Shown here: one piece after another, positions 1 through 8,158 of the stretch | Layout: every line of letters starts with the position of its first letter | How positions within the stretch are numbered: position 1 is the stretch's first letter | Source: Synechococcus sp. JA-2-3B'a(2-13) | Lineage (GTDB): Bacteria > Cyanobacteriota > Cyanobacteriia > Thermostichales > Thermostichaceae | Direction: 5' to 3' | NCBI RefSeq assembly: GCF_000013225.1 | Contig: NC_007776.1 | Location: 2,982,501-3,046,500 of the forward strand | DNA length: 64,000 nt | The notes under the pieces: model-generated | What the model saw: the letters and a program-made list of their open reading frames with translations, nothing else | Told to the model about the DNA's origin: nothing | Database searches by the model: none | Made by a program: the position numbers and the translations under genes

Positions 1-845
1 TGGAACTTGCTCCAATCCTGACCGGCTTGTTCCGCCAAAGGCCCCATGACGTTGTTGATCCCGTCCTCCATCCCCTTGAGGCCGCAGATGTAGGTGTAGG
101 TGTTGGGCTGTTGCAGCATCTCCCACAGCTCGGCGCCGTACTCGGCCATGCGGTTTTGCACGTACATTTTCTTGCCATCGGGGGTTTGTTGCTCGCGGCT
201 GATGGCGTAATCGACGCGGAAGCGATCCCCGTACTGGGCTTTCCAGGCCTCCAGATCCCCGTGGTAGAGCAAGGTGGAGGTGGTGGGCACCCCAAAGAAC
301 AGCCAGATCTTGCCCTGATAGTTGGGATCCTCCTCAAACAGGTGCTTGATGAAAGCGCGAAAAGGGGCAATGCCGGTGCCGGTGGCGATCAAGATCAGGT
401 TGGCATTCTCATCTTCGGGCAGTAGGAAGGTTTTCCCCGATGGCCCCGTGATCATCACCTCGTCGCCTGCCTTCAAATCGGTGAGGAAGCCGGAGCAGAC
501 CCCCACCCCCGGCTGGCCTGTCTCTCTATCGACATATTCGGCCCGCTTCACGCTCAAAGAGACGGTGCGCCCCTCGCCATCATCGCCAAAGCGGGTGGAA
601 GCAATCGAGTAGAGGCGGGGCTTGTGGGGCTTGCCCTTGGCATCTTCGCCAGGAGGGATAATGCCAACGCTTTGCCCTTCTAGGTAGCGGTAGTTGGGAT
701 CCGGCAAGCTGAGCACAATGTGCTTAGTCAGTCCGGGTGCTCCTTCACCGACAATGGAGTAGGTCTCCACGCAGTGGCCGATCAACGGTGCGTTGGGACG
801 ATACAGATTGACGACAACCTCTCGCTTTTCTGCGCTGGCAACCAT
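1..845 (-). CDS. petH: Ferredoxin-NADP+ reductase, two-domain form (3' end outside window)
   Basis: FNR passes electrons from photosystem I-reduced ferredoxin to NADP+ using FAD, at the thylakoid surface. The reverse-strand reading shows the FAD-binding box RLYSIAST, then VCSGFL, the NADP-domain GTGIAPFR, WLFFGVPT, YAISREQ and YICGLKGME. The ATG at 845 is the only start before an in-frame stop at about 939, with AGGAG about 12 bases upstream. The protein begins MVASAEKREVVVNLYRPN, directly in front of the FAD domain, so the N-terminal CpcD-like phycobilisome-linker domain found in most cyanobacterial PetH proteins is absent. I saw no such domain in any frame upstream. The last residues, including the C-terminal Tyr, lie outside the window. 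Divergent from prk. Confidence 0.95.
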   Translation of the reverse strand, partial: MVASAEKREVVVNLYRPNAPLIGHCVETYSIVGEGAPGLTKHIVLSLPDPNYRYLEGQSVGIIPPGEDAKGKPHKPRLYSIASTRFGDDGEGRTVSLSVKRAEYVDRETGQPGVGVCSGFLTDLKAGDEVMITGPSGKTFLLPEDENANLILIATGTGIAPFRAFIKHLFEEDPNYQGKIWLFFGVPTTSTLLYHGDLEAWKAQYGDRFRVDYAISREQQTPDGKKMYVQNRMAEYGAELWEMLQQPNTYTYICGLKGMEDGINNVMGPLAEQAGQDWSKF

Positions 846-1196
846 ACCTGCGATCTGCTCCTGGCACTGGGAGGAAATGAGTTTACATATAGCAAAATAG
901 CAAACACCACAGCAGCCCGGCTGCTCAAATGGAACTTGTCAGAGGAGAAGCAGACGACCTTCGCCAGCCCCCCAGGCCGTCCTGAGAGCGGCAACCCCGG
1001 AAAAATAATCCCGGCCAAGCTCATCGGCCAAAAATATGGATTTTTTGTTAAATTGTTGCTTGTGGTGCCCACAGCTCTGGCCTGCCAGCGGCTTGTGATG
1101 TAACGGCTTTATTTGGTATCATGCAAGGCCGTAACAGTTGGTAACTTTCTAGAGCCTTTTTCTCAGTTTTGCCCTGCCCGTCCCCAAGGAGTTCCC
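846..1196. other. Divergent petH-prk intergenic region
   Basis: About 350 bases without a convincing gene; the open frames here have no recognisable protein character. It should hold the promoters of petH (leftward) and prk (rightward). The region around 1030-1060 is AT-rich compared with its surroundings. Confidence 0.6.
1093..1122 (+). promoter_or_regulatory. Candidate sigma70-type promoter for prk
   Basis: TTGTGA at 1093-1098 and TATCAT at 1117-1122 are separated by 18 bases, about 75 bases upstream of the prk start. Prediction from sequence only. Confidence 0.4.
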
Positions 1197-2204
1197 ATGG
1201 CAAGCAGTCCTGATCGTGTTGTGATGATTGGTGTCGCCGGAGATTCTGGCTGTGGCAAGTCCACCTTTTTACGCCGGCTGGGGGATCTATTTGGCCGGGA
1301 TCTGATTACCACCATCTGTCTGGATGACTATCACTCCTTGGATCGCTACCAGCGCAAAGAGAAGGGCATCACGGCGCTGGATCCCCGCGCCAACAACTTC
1401 GACCTGATGTACGAGCAGGCCAAGGCGCTCAAGAACGGCCAAAGCGTGATGAAGCCCATCTACAACCACGAGACGGGGATGATTGACCCGCCGGAGCTGG
1501 TGGAGCCCAACCGCATCATCGTCCTAGAGGGGCTGCATCCCATGTATGACGAGCGGGTGCGCGAGCTGCTGGACTTTAAGGTGTACTTGGATCTGGCGCC
1601 GGAGATCAAGATTGCTTGGAAGGTGAAGCGGGACATGGCCGAGCGGGGCCACACCTACGAAGATGTGTTGCGCTCAATCGAGGCTCGCCGCCCGGACTTT
1701 GAAGCCTATGTCGATGTGCAGAAGCAGTACGCCGATGCCGTCATTGAGGTTTTGCCTACCCAGTTGTTGCCGGAGCTGGATCCAGAGCACAAAGTACTGC
1801 GGGTGCGGCTGATCCAGCGGGAAGGGGTGAAGTACTTCGACCATGTCTATCTCTTTGACGAAGGCTCCACCATTGATTGGATCCCCTGCGGCAAAAAGCT
1901 GACTTGTTCCTATCCAGGGATCCGCCTCCACTATGGCCCTTCCACCTACTTCGAGCACCCGGTTTCGATTCTGGAGATCGACGGCACCTTCGACAAGCTG
2001 GAAGAGGTCATCTACATCGAGAACCACCTGAGCAACTTGTCCACCCGCTACTATGGCGAGCTGACGGAACTGTTGCGCAAGCACCCGGAATACCCGGGAT
2101 CCCGCAATGGCTCTGGTCTGATTCAGATCATCGTGGGCCTGAAGCTGCGCGCCCTCTACGAGCAAATTCGGGCAGAAGCCAAAGAGCTGGCGGTGGCTTC
2201 CTAG
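1197..2204 (+). CDS. prk: Phosphoribulokinase
   Basis: Phosphorylates ribulose 5-phosphate to ribulose 1,5-bisphosphate in the Calvin cycle. The 335-residue product has the P-loop GDSGCGKST near residues 16-23, the redox-regulatory cysteines at exactly 19 and 41 (ICLDDYH), the RANNFDLM substrate region, and a second Cys pair in IPCGKKLTC. These are the positions used for thioredoxin/CP12/GAPDH control in other cyanobacterial enzymes. The frame is open 28 codons further up (1113), but the start at 1197 is preceded by AAGGA at 1186-1190, gives the usual family length and places C19/C41 correctly. Confidence 0.96.
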   Translation: MASSPDRVVMIGVAGDSGCGKSTFLRRLGDLFGRDLITTICLDDYHSLDRYQRKEKGITALDPRANNFDLMYEQAKALKNGQSVMKPIYNHETGMIDPPELVEPNRIIVLEGLHPMYDERVRELLDFKVYLDLAPEIKIAWKVKRDMAERGHTYEDVLRSIEARRPDFEAYVDVQKQYADAVIEVLPTQLLPELDPEHKVLRVRLIQREGVKYFDHVYLFDEGSTIDWIPCGKKLTCSYPGIRLHYGPSTYFEHPVSILEIDGTFDKLEEVIYIENHLSNLSTRYYGELTELLRKHPEYPGSRNGSGLIQIIVGLKLRALYEQIRAEAKELAVAS

Positions 2205-2290
2205 TGTTTGCCCCGCTTAGGGGATCCCTTCGGTAAAGTGTTGGTGCAGGTCGGCTGACCCAGCATAGGTCGGCAGTAGGGCTTCGGTGT

Positions 2291-3022
2291 ATGCAGGGAT
2301 TCCAGTTGGAGATCTTTCCGGAGGGCCCCGTCTTAATCCAACGGGCCATCGAGATTTGGCAAGCTCGGTCAGCCGCTGCCATTCGCGAGCGGGGACGCTT
2401 TACGGTGGCCTTGGCGGGAGGGAGCACCCCCAAGAAGCTGTATGCTGCCCTGGCCCAAACCCCAGGGATCCCTTGGCAACAAACCTGGCTGTTCTGGGGG
2501 GATGAGCGCTATGTTCCCCCGGATCACCCTGAAAGCAACTACCGCATGGTACGAGAAACCCTGCTGCAGCAGATCGGGATCCCGGCAGCTCAAGTTTTCC
2601 CCATGCCTACCCAAGCGGGGGATCCCCTTCGCGATGCTGCCGAATACGAGGCCACCCTACGGCAGATTTTCGGTGCAGAGTGCCCTTCTCTCGACCTGGT
2701 ATGGCTGGGGGTGGGGGAAGACGGCCACACAGCTTCTCTATTTCCCGACACCGCCGCTCTGCAGGTGCAGCACCGCTGGGTGACGGTGGGGCAAAAAGGG
2801 CAGGAGCCGCGTCTAACCTTGACCTATCCTGTTCTGAACCAAGCAGCCCAGGTGGTGTTCCTGGTAACCGGAGCGAACAAAGCCCCCATCGTGAAAGAGG
2901 CGCTGACCACCGAGGCCCACCTACCCTGCCAGCGCGTAAACCCCAGAGGACGGCTGCTGTGGTTGCTGGATGCGGCGGCAGCAGCTCAACTGCCCCTGCC
3001 CTGTGTCCCGCTGCTCAGCTAA
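2291..3022 (+). CDS. pgl: 6-phosphogluconolactonase
   Basis: Hydrolyses 6-phosphogluconolactone in the oxidative pentose phosphate pathway. The 243 residues match the DevB/Pgl family: ALAGGSTPKKLY near the N-terminus, WGDERYVPPDHPESNYRM, and WLGVGEDGHTASLFP carrying the catalytic GxDGHTASLFP signature. It lies 86 bases after prk on the same strand. Another pentose-phosphate gene, opcA, lies at 34 kb. No strong ribosome-binding site is visible before the ATG. Confidence 0.93.
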   Translation: MQGFQLEIFPEGPVLIQRAIEIWQARSAAAIRERGRFTVALAGGSTPKKLYAALAQTPGIPWQQTWLFWGDERYVPPDHPESNYRMVRETLLQQIGIPAAQVFPMPTQAGDPLRDAAEYEATLRQIFGAECPSLDLVWLGVGEDGHTASLFPDTAALQVQHRWVTVGQKGQEPRLTLTYPVLNQAAQVVFLVTGANKAPIVKEALTTEAHLPCQRVNPRGRLLWLLDAAAAAQLPLPCVPLLS

Positions 3023-3134
3023 ACAACAGGCGGGCTAACTGCCGATGGGATAGGATCCCCAGGCCCACCGCCCCCAAAATCATCCCAGCCCATTCCAGTG
3101 GCCACAGGTTTGATAGCCCCAGCGGCCAACGCAC
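3015..3134 (-). CDS. Possible 39-residue membrane peptide (doubtful)
   Basis: A reverse-strand GTG-start frame of 39 codons overlaps the 3' end of pgl by 8 bases. It contains a hydrophobic stretch, WAGMILGAVGLGIL, followed by a basic tail (HRQLARLLFS), so a single membrane segment is possible. It lies in the same frame as the secreted-protein gene ending at 3174, after two stops, so it could also be a decayed 3' extension of that gene. No family recognised. Confidence 0.22.
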   Translation of the reverse strand: MRWPLGLSNLWPLEWAGMILGAVGLGILSHRQLARLLFS

Positions 3135-3173
3135 CAGGTTTCATGGGTCGAGAACCGGCGGGGCAGGGATCCC

Positions 3174-3683
3174 TCAGGGGGTACCGGGCAAATTCTTCAG
3201 TACTGGAATCACCAGCTCTTGGACGGGCAGCGCTACGGGCTGGGCGGAGTCACTGCTCAGGGAGCTGGATGGCGCAGAAGGGGAAGAGCTGGGGATCTCG
3301 CCCATGGGCCGCAGTTGCCAGCGGATGATCTGCTCGCCGCGGTAAAAGGTAACCAACAACTGATCCCCTTGCGATTGGATTTGCCAGGTGCCATCACCGC
3401 TGGTTACCGAAATATGGCCGCCGGAAAAGGGTGCATCCAAAGCCGGCCCCGATTGGCTCCAGATACGCCCGCCACCCGTTTCCAAGATCAATTGCACCGT
3501 CGCCCCCTGCCCCTGGCCGCTCAAAATTTGGCCGGTTCCGCTCCAAACTCGGGTTTCCGTCTGAGCCACGGCGGGTTGCCCAATCTGCAGAACCACGAGC
3601 AACAGCCCTGCCCAGCTCCAGTGACTTCGCAGCCCCCCTCTCCAATCGGGGAGGAAGGAAGAAGAGCGAGAGAAACAAGCCAT
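3174..3683 (-). CDS. Hypothetical exported protein
   Basis: 169 residues from the ATG at 3683. The N-terminus has a basic segment, a hydrophobic core (WAGLLLVVLQIG) and QPAVAQ/TET, a plausible signal-peptidase I site near residue 41. The mature part looks like a small beta-rich domain (TWQIQSQGDQLLVTFY, RWQLRPMGE) followed by a Ser/Pro-rich stretch of about 25 residues. The frame is open to 3950, but the upstream residues lack protein character and the signal peptide supports 3683. No family recognised; a periplasmic or outer-envelope location is inferred. It converges on pgl. Confidence 0.7.
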   Translation of the reverse strand: MACFSRSSSFLPDWRGGLRSHWSWAGLLLVVLQIGQPAVAQTETRVWSGTGQILSGQGQGATVQLILETGGGRIWSQSGPALDAPFSGGHISVTSGDGTWQIQSQGDQLLVTFYRGEQIIRWQLRPMGEIPSSSPSAPSSSLSSDSAQPVALPVQELVIPVLKNLPGTP

Positions 3684-3998
3684 TGCACTCACGTTGATAC
3701 CACGCGCCGCGATAGGTCTAAAACAGACGAAGAAAAAGGCGAAAAGGTGTCGCAGGAAGCAATCCCTTACACAGTTTTTTTCACAGCTCGCTGAAAGCCT
3801 TTGGGATCCCTCTGCGCTCTCTTGGCTCTGGGTTAAGCCTGCTGCTGGAATCCGCCCTCGGCTTGATCCCAATCTAGCAATCTCCATCCCCCCAGACAGG
3901 ATGTAACCTGAGACTCTGGCTGCGGGGATCCCCAGCAACTGTTTCGTCAATGCGCAGAGTCAAGACCCAGAGTGCCTCCGCCGCAATCGTAAGCCTCA
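3684..3998. other. Intergenic, no gene seen
   Basis: About 315 bases between the exported-protein gene and the TPR gene, both read leftward. It should contain the promoter of the exported-protein gene; I see no convincing small gene or RNA. Confidence 0.5.
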
Positions 3999-4823
3999 CT
4001 ACTTGAGAGAAAGGAAACGCTCCAGAGCTGCCACCATTGCCGGTGGCCAACGGCGGACGGTTTTCACCCATTCCAGGTCGGCGTAGCGGGGATCCAGTCC
4101 TTGCACAGCCACCCAGTGACTTTCAGCCTCTCCCTGGCGACCCTGCGCCCAAAGAATGGCGCTGAGAGCAGCCCGCATATCTGGAAACTTCGGGTACTTG
4201 CGCACCAGAGCCCGCATCAAGCGCAGGGCAGCTTCTGTTTCACCCACCTGGTAGAGGCTCAGAGCATAGTTGGCCTGAGCGAAGGCGTAGTCGGGAGCCA
4301 ATTCTGTGGCGCGGCGGTAGTCGGCCAAAGCCTGTTGCCATTGGCCCAGCCCTGCTTCCGCATTGCCGCGGTTGTTGTAGGCCGCCGCATCGTTGGGATC
4401 CAACTGCAACACTCGTTCGTAGTCTGCAATCGCCTCCTGCCACCGCCCCAGCCCCTCCAGAGCAGTTCCTCGATTTAGATAGGGATCCGGCGCCTCAGGG
4501 GCCAAACGAATGGCCTCAGCGTAATCCTCCAGAGCTGCCTGCAGTTGGTGCTGGCTGACACGGGCATTGCCCCGGTTGCTCCACAGGGCTGGATTATCAG
4601 GCTGGATCTGCAACAGTTGAGTCCACAGGGCTTCCGCCCGGGCAAAATCTCCCCTCTGAGTAGCCGCAAAGGCCTCCTCAAACAGTCGATCGATCTCGTG
4701 ATCTACCCTGTTGCTCGCTGCCGTTGCCACCACACCCGATCCAGGCCAGATAGGGATCCCTAGCCAAAACAGCAGCCCCAGCAGCAGCGCAGGGAGTAGG
4801 TTGGGTACACTGACGGACTTCAT
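3999..4823 (-). CDS. TPR-repeat protein with signal or anchor segment
   Basis: 274 residues from the ATG at 4823. A hydrophobic N-terminus (LLPALLLGLLFWLGIPIW) suggests export or membrane anchoring. It is followed by at least four tetratricopeptide repeats, roughly residues 55-200, with typical phrases such as ALWSNRGNARVSQHQLQAAL, DPYLNRGTALEGLGRW and AAYNNRGNAEAGLGQW. TPR domains bind partner proteins; the partner is unknown. Longer starts at 4868 or 4922 would run into the tRNA-Trp gene just upstream and are less likely. It sits downstream of rplS-trnW and could be cotranscribed with them. Confidence 0.85.
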   Translation of the reverse strand: MKSVSVPNLLPALLLGLLFWLGIPIWPGSGVVATAASNRVDHEIDRLFEEAFAATQRGDFARAEALWTQLLQIQPDNPALWSNRGNARVSQHQLQAALEDYAEAIRLAPEAPDPYLNRGTALEGLGRWQEAIADYERVLQLDPNDAAAYNNRGNAEAGLGQWQQALADYRRATELAPDYAFAQANYALSLYQVGETEAALRLMRALVRKYPKFPDMRAALSAILWAQGRQGEAESHWVAVQGLDPRYADLEWVKTVRRWPPAMVAALERFLSLK

Positions 4824-4892
4824 GGCTGCAAAAACCACCTTGGATGGGGTGTCCCCACCTGAAGCCATCGCCGCAGGGGGTCTGATGGTTAG

Positions 4893-4965
4893 CGCGCCCT
4901 GGAGGACTCGAACCCCCGACATCCGGTTTTGGAGACCGACGTTCTACCAACTGAACTAAGGACGC
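4893..4965 (-). tRNA. trnW: tRNA-Trp (CCA)
   Basis: 73 bases on the reverse strand fold as a tRNA. The acceptor arms GCGTCCT and AGGGCGC pair with one G-T wobble, the D-arm is GTTC-AGTTGGTA-GAAC, the anticodon loop CTCCAAA has anticodon CCA, and the T-arm loop is GTTCGAGTC. The discriminator is G and the 3' CCA is not encoded. It lies about 70 bases downstream of rplS, a linkage common in cyanobacteria. Confidence 0.95.
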
Positions 4966-5032
4966 ATTGGCCAAAGGTTACACCCGCTTACCCAGTGTAG
5001 CAGGTACACCTAATTTTCAGAGGAGCTGTTCC

Positions 5033-5410
5033 TCAACTATCTGGGCTCTCTGCCTTAGCCTTGATGCGAGTGGCTTTGCCCACCCGATCCCGCAAATAGA
5101 ACAGCTTGGCCCGACGCACTTTACCCCGCCGCAGCACCTGAATCGACTCGATGCGCGGGGAGTGAATGAGGAAAACCCGCTCCACGCCGATTCCCTGGAA
5201 AACCTTGCGCACCGTGATGGTGCGGTTAATGCCGGAGTGGCGCATGGCAATGACCGTGCCCTCAAAGGCTTGTACCCGCTCCTTGCCCCCCTCTTGAATG
5301 CGAACTCCCACCCGTACCTGATCCCCAACCCGAATCTCCGGCAGATCCGGCTTCATCTGGGCAGCTTCAATGGAGCGGATGATCTCCTCAGCGTTGATGC
5401 GAACGTTCAT
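5033..5410 (-). CDS. rplS: 50S ribosomal protein L19
   Basis: 125 residues of the L19 family, which sits at the interface of the two ribosomal subunits. Diagnostic segments are [41 protein letters not shown] and the C-terminal [20 protein letters not shown]. The ATG at 5410 follows GGGAAGG. It reads leftward into trnW. The gap to 5577 must contain divergent promoters for rplS and the adaptor gene. Confidence 0.97.
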   Translation of the reverse strand: MNVRINAEEIIRSIEAAQMKPDLPEIRVGDQVRVGVRIQEGGKERVQAFEGTVIAMRHSGINRTITVRKVFQGIGVERVFLIHSPRIESIQVLRRGKVRRAKLFYLRDRVGKATRIKAKAESPDS

Positions 5411-5576
5411 GGCCTTCCCGCGCTACCGGCAGTTAACCATGGTAACAATCGTCGCTGTTTTTTGTACAGAGCTGGCCGACATAGAGCTCAAGAGGTGGGA
5501 GACTGTGTTTACGCTTCCCCCATTTTTCCAATAGGCTAGACAAAGATAAAGCTTTTGTTACAAACGGGAGACTTTT

Positions 5577-6950
5577 GTGATCCTGCACACCGATGAGCCC
5601 AAGACGGGATCCCTGTCTACTCCCAGGCCTGCAGATCAGCCTCTGCCCCAGAGCAAACCCCGCCCCAAGAGATTTCCCTTCGGTTGGATGCTCTTGGGCT
5701 TGCTGTTGGCCGGCCTAGGGGGCAGCGGTCTCCTGATCCAGCGTCAGCTGCAGCAGCAGAGGGCAGAACGGCTGGAAAGATTGACGGTACCGGTTCAAGT
5801 GGTGGATCTGACCCAACGCCTGCGGGTGAGCGGCCAGGTGCAGCCGCTCCGCCAGGTGAATGTCAGCCCTCGCGAGTCGGGTCGCCTGGCGGAACTGTTG
5901 GTGGATCAGGGAGATGAAGTGGTGGCAGGGCAGTTATTGGCCCGGATGGACTACGGCGATCTCGCCAGTGGCATTCGCCAAGCCCAAGCCCGCATTCAAG
6001 AGCTGCAAGCCCGTCTAGCGGAGCAACAGGCCGGAGAGCGCCCCCAGGTGATCGCGGCGGCCCAGGCCAGGGTGGATGCTGCCCGGTCGCAGGTGGACTT
6101 GGCTCAGAGGGAGTTAGAGCGCATCCAGGCCCTGGTGCAGGCGGGGGTGGTAGCCCGCAGCGAGCTGGATCAACGCTCGGCCCGCCTGGAACAAGCGCAA
6201 GCGGATTTGCGAGCTGCTCAACAGGAGTTGGAGCGATTGCAACTGGGGAGCCGCCCGGAAACCCTACAGCAAATTCAAGCCCAAATTGCCCAGGCACAAG
6301 CCGAGCTGGCCCAACGGCAATCCCGGTTGGCTGACACCGAAGTCCGCGCCCCCTTTTCCGGTGTGGTGGTGCAGCGCTTTGCCGAGGTGGGATCCTTTGT
6401 AGCTCCCACAACAGCAGCTTCCGATGCCACCGCAGCTTCTTCCAGTTCCATTTTGGCGCTGGCTCAGGGAATTGAGGTGCGGGCAGAAGTGCCAGAAGCC
6501 CAGATTGCCCAGGTGCGGGTGGGTCAGCCGGTGGAGATCCGCTCCCTGGCCTACCCCGACCGCCTGGTGCAGGGGCGGGTGAAGCGGATTGCACCCGCTA
6601 CGGTGGTGGTGCGAGAGGTAACCGTCTTTCGGGTCTTCGTTGAACCGGAGCCTGGGGCCGACTTTTTGCGCACCGGCATGACTGTTTCGGTGGATTTCAT
6701 TGGGGATCCCCAGCCTCAGGCTCTGACGGTGCCCTCAGTGGCTATCCTCCGGGAGGAAAGCCAGGAAGGCGTGCTCCTGCTGGATCCCCAAACCCGGCGA
6801 CCTGTCTATCGCCGCGTGGAAACGGGCATCACTCAGGGTGGAGTTACCCAGATCCTCTCCGGTCTGCAGGCAGGGGATCGGGTCTTTACTGCCCTGCCTC
6901 CTGGGGTGAACCTAGAGACTTTGATTAAAAGAGCGGAGCAACAGCCATGA
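5577..6950 (+). CDS. HlyD/MacA-type periplasmic adaptor subunit
   Basis: 457 residues, GTG start preceded by GGGAG with good spacing. An N-terminal membrane segment (WMLLGLLLAGLGGSGLLI, about residues 37-54) leads to a lipoyl half-motif (VSPRESGRLAELLVDQGDEVVAGQLLA). A long Gln/Ala/Arg-rich alpha-helical hairpin follows (about residues 130-240), then the second lipoyl half (DTEVRAPFSGVVVQRF) and a beta-barrel/membrane-proximal domain. Adaptors of this family connect an inner-membrane transporter to an outer-membrane channel. The stop overlaps the start of the permease gene by 4 bases, so the two are translationally coupled. Substrate unknown. Confidence 0.9.
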   Translation: MILHTDEPKTGSLSTPRPADQPLPQSKPRPKRFPFGWMLLGLLLAGLGGSGLLIQRQLQQQRAERLERLTVPVQVVDLTQRLRVSGQVQPLRQVNVSPRESGRLAELLVDQGDEVVAGQLLARMDYGDLASGIRQAQARIQELQARLAEQQAGERPQVIAAAQARVDAARSQVDLAQRELERIQALVQAGVVARSELDQRSARLEQAQADLRAAQQELERLQLGSRPETLQQIQAQIAQAQAELAQRQSRLADTEVRAPFSGVVVQRFAEVGSFVAPTTAASDATAASSSSILALAQGIEVRAEVPEAQIAQVRVGQPVEIRSLAYPDRLVQGRVKRIAPATVVVREVTVFRVFVEPEPGADFLRTGMTVSVDFIGDPQPQALTVPSVAILREESQEGVLLLDPQTRRPVYRRVETGITQGGVTQILSGLQAGDRVFTALPPGVNLETLIKRAEQQP

Positions 6951-8158
6951 GCCTGGCAACGGCGGCCAAAATGGCCTGGCAAATGGTGCGACGACATCGC
7001 CTGCGCACCGGGCTGAGCATGCTCGGGATCCTCATCGGCAATGCGGCGGTGGTGGCCATTGCCGGATTTGGCTATGCTGCCCAAGAGATGGCGGTGGATC
7101 AATTTCGCTCTCTGGGCACCAACTTGCTGATCGTCTTTTCGGCCAACTTGGGCCTGGTCGATGCCGGCAACATCCGCCCCCTCACTTTGGAGGATGTGCG
7201 AGCCATTGCTGCGGAAGTGCCTGCCGTGTCAGCAGCCGTCCCCAGCCTGGGCACCAATGTGCGCGCGGTGCGAGGTGGAGTGGATCGCCGCTACGAGGCC
7301 ACCGGCACTTGGCCGGAGTATTTGTCGGTGTTGAACTTAGAGATCGAGGCAGGCCGCTTCCTCTTGCCCTCGGATATCGAGGAACAGCGCCCGGTGGTGG
7401 TGCTGGGCAGCGATGCCGCCAGCCAGTTGTTCGGCCTGGATCCCGCCGCTGCCATTGGGGAGACCGTCCTGCTGAACAACTTGCCCTTCGAGGTAATCGG
7501 CACTTTGCGCTCGAAGCCGACGGTGTTTGGCAACAGCGATGCCGGAGTGTTTCTGCCGGTGGATGTGGTGGCCAATCAGTTGGTCGGGCGGCGTTCCCCC
7601 TACGGCACAGAGCTGACGGCGATTTTCGTCTCGGCCCGCTCTGAAGCCGATCTGCCTGCTGCCGAGTTCCAAATCCGCAACCTGCTGCGCCAGCGGCACC
7701 AATTGGTGGGAGAAGATGACTTCATCATCCGCAACCAGAAAGTGCTCCTGGATGGGTCGGCCAGGATTTTGAGCCTGTTGCGGGTGCTGCTGACGGGCAC
7801 GGCGGCCCTCTCCCTGCTGGTGGGAGGGGTGGGGATCATGAATGTGATGCTTATCTCAGTTGCGGAACGCACCCATGAAATCGGGCTGCGCAAGGCGATT
7901 GGGGCGGATAGCCGGCAGATTTTGCAGCAGTTTGCCGCCGAAGCGATTTTCATTGCCGTGACCGGGGGGGTGCTCGGGATCCTCCTCAGCAGCGGCCTGC
8001 TGGTGGCGGTGCAGGTGTTCACCCCCTTGGCCACCCAAGTCGATGGGGTGGCAGTGGGAGTGGCGTTCTCCCTGTCCACTGGGATTGGGCTAGTCTTTGG
8101 CATTTTCCCGGCCCGCAAAGCGGCGCAACTGGATCCCATTGAGGCCCTGCGGGCCTAG
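6947..8158 (+). CDS. MacB/FtsX-type ABC permease
   Basis: 403 residues. A first membrane segment (LSMLGILIGNAAVVAIAGFG) precedes a large extracytoplasmic MacB_PCD domain (about residues 45-270). Three further segments follow, with the conserved GGVGIMNVMLISVAERTHEIGLRKAIGA and the C-terminal ARKAAQLDPIEALR typical of FtsX-like permeases. With the adaptor it should form a mechanotransmitting MacAB/DevBC-like exporter. No ATPase gene lies next to the pair, so the nucleotide-binding subunit must be encoded elsewhere. The last 4 bases overlap the convergent ubiD gene. Confidence 0.9.
   Translation: MSLATAAKMAWQMVRRHRLRTGLSMLGILIGNAAVVAIAGFGYAAQEMAVDQFRSLGTNLLIVFSANLGLVDAGNIRPLTLEDVRAIAAEVPAVSAAVPSLGTNVRAVRGGVDRRYEATGTWPEYLSVLNLEIEAGRFLLPSDIEEQRPVVVLGSDAASQLFGLDPAAAIGETVLLNNLPFEVIGTLRSKPTVFGNSDAGVFLPVDVVANQLVGRRSPYGTELTAIFVSARSEADLPAAEFQIRNLLRQRHQLVGEDDFIIRNQKVLLDGSARILSLLRVLLTGTAALSLLVGGVGIMNVMLISVAERTHEIGLRKAIGADSRQILQQFAAEAIFIAVTGGVLGILLSSGLLVAVQVFTPLATQVDGVAVGVAFSLSTGIGLVFGIFPARKAAQLDPIEALRA

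Noticed and set aside
3098-3345. Forward-strand frames of 70-220 codons over the pgl 3' end and the exported-protein gene
   Set aside because: Antisense or out-of-frame shadows; Gly/Arg/Pro-rich without family patterns, while the reverse strand carries a signal-peptide protein.
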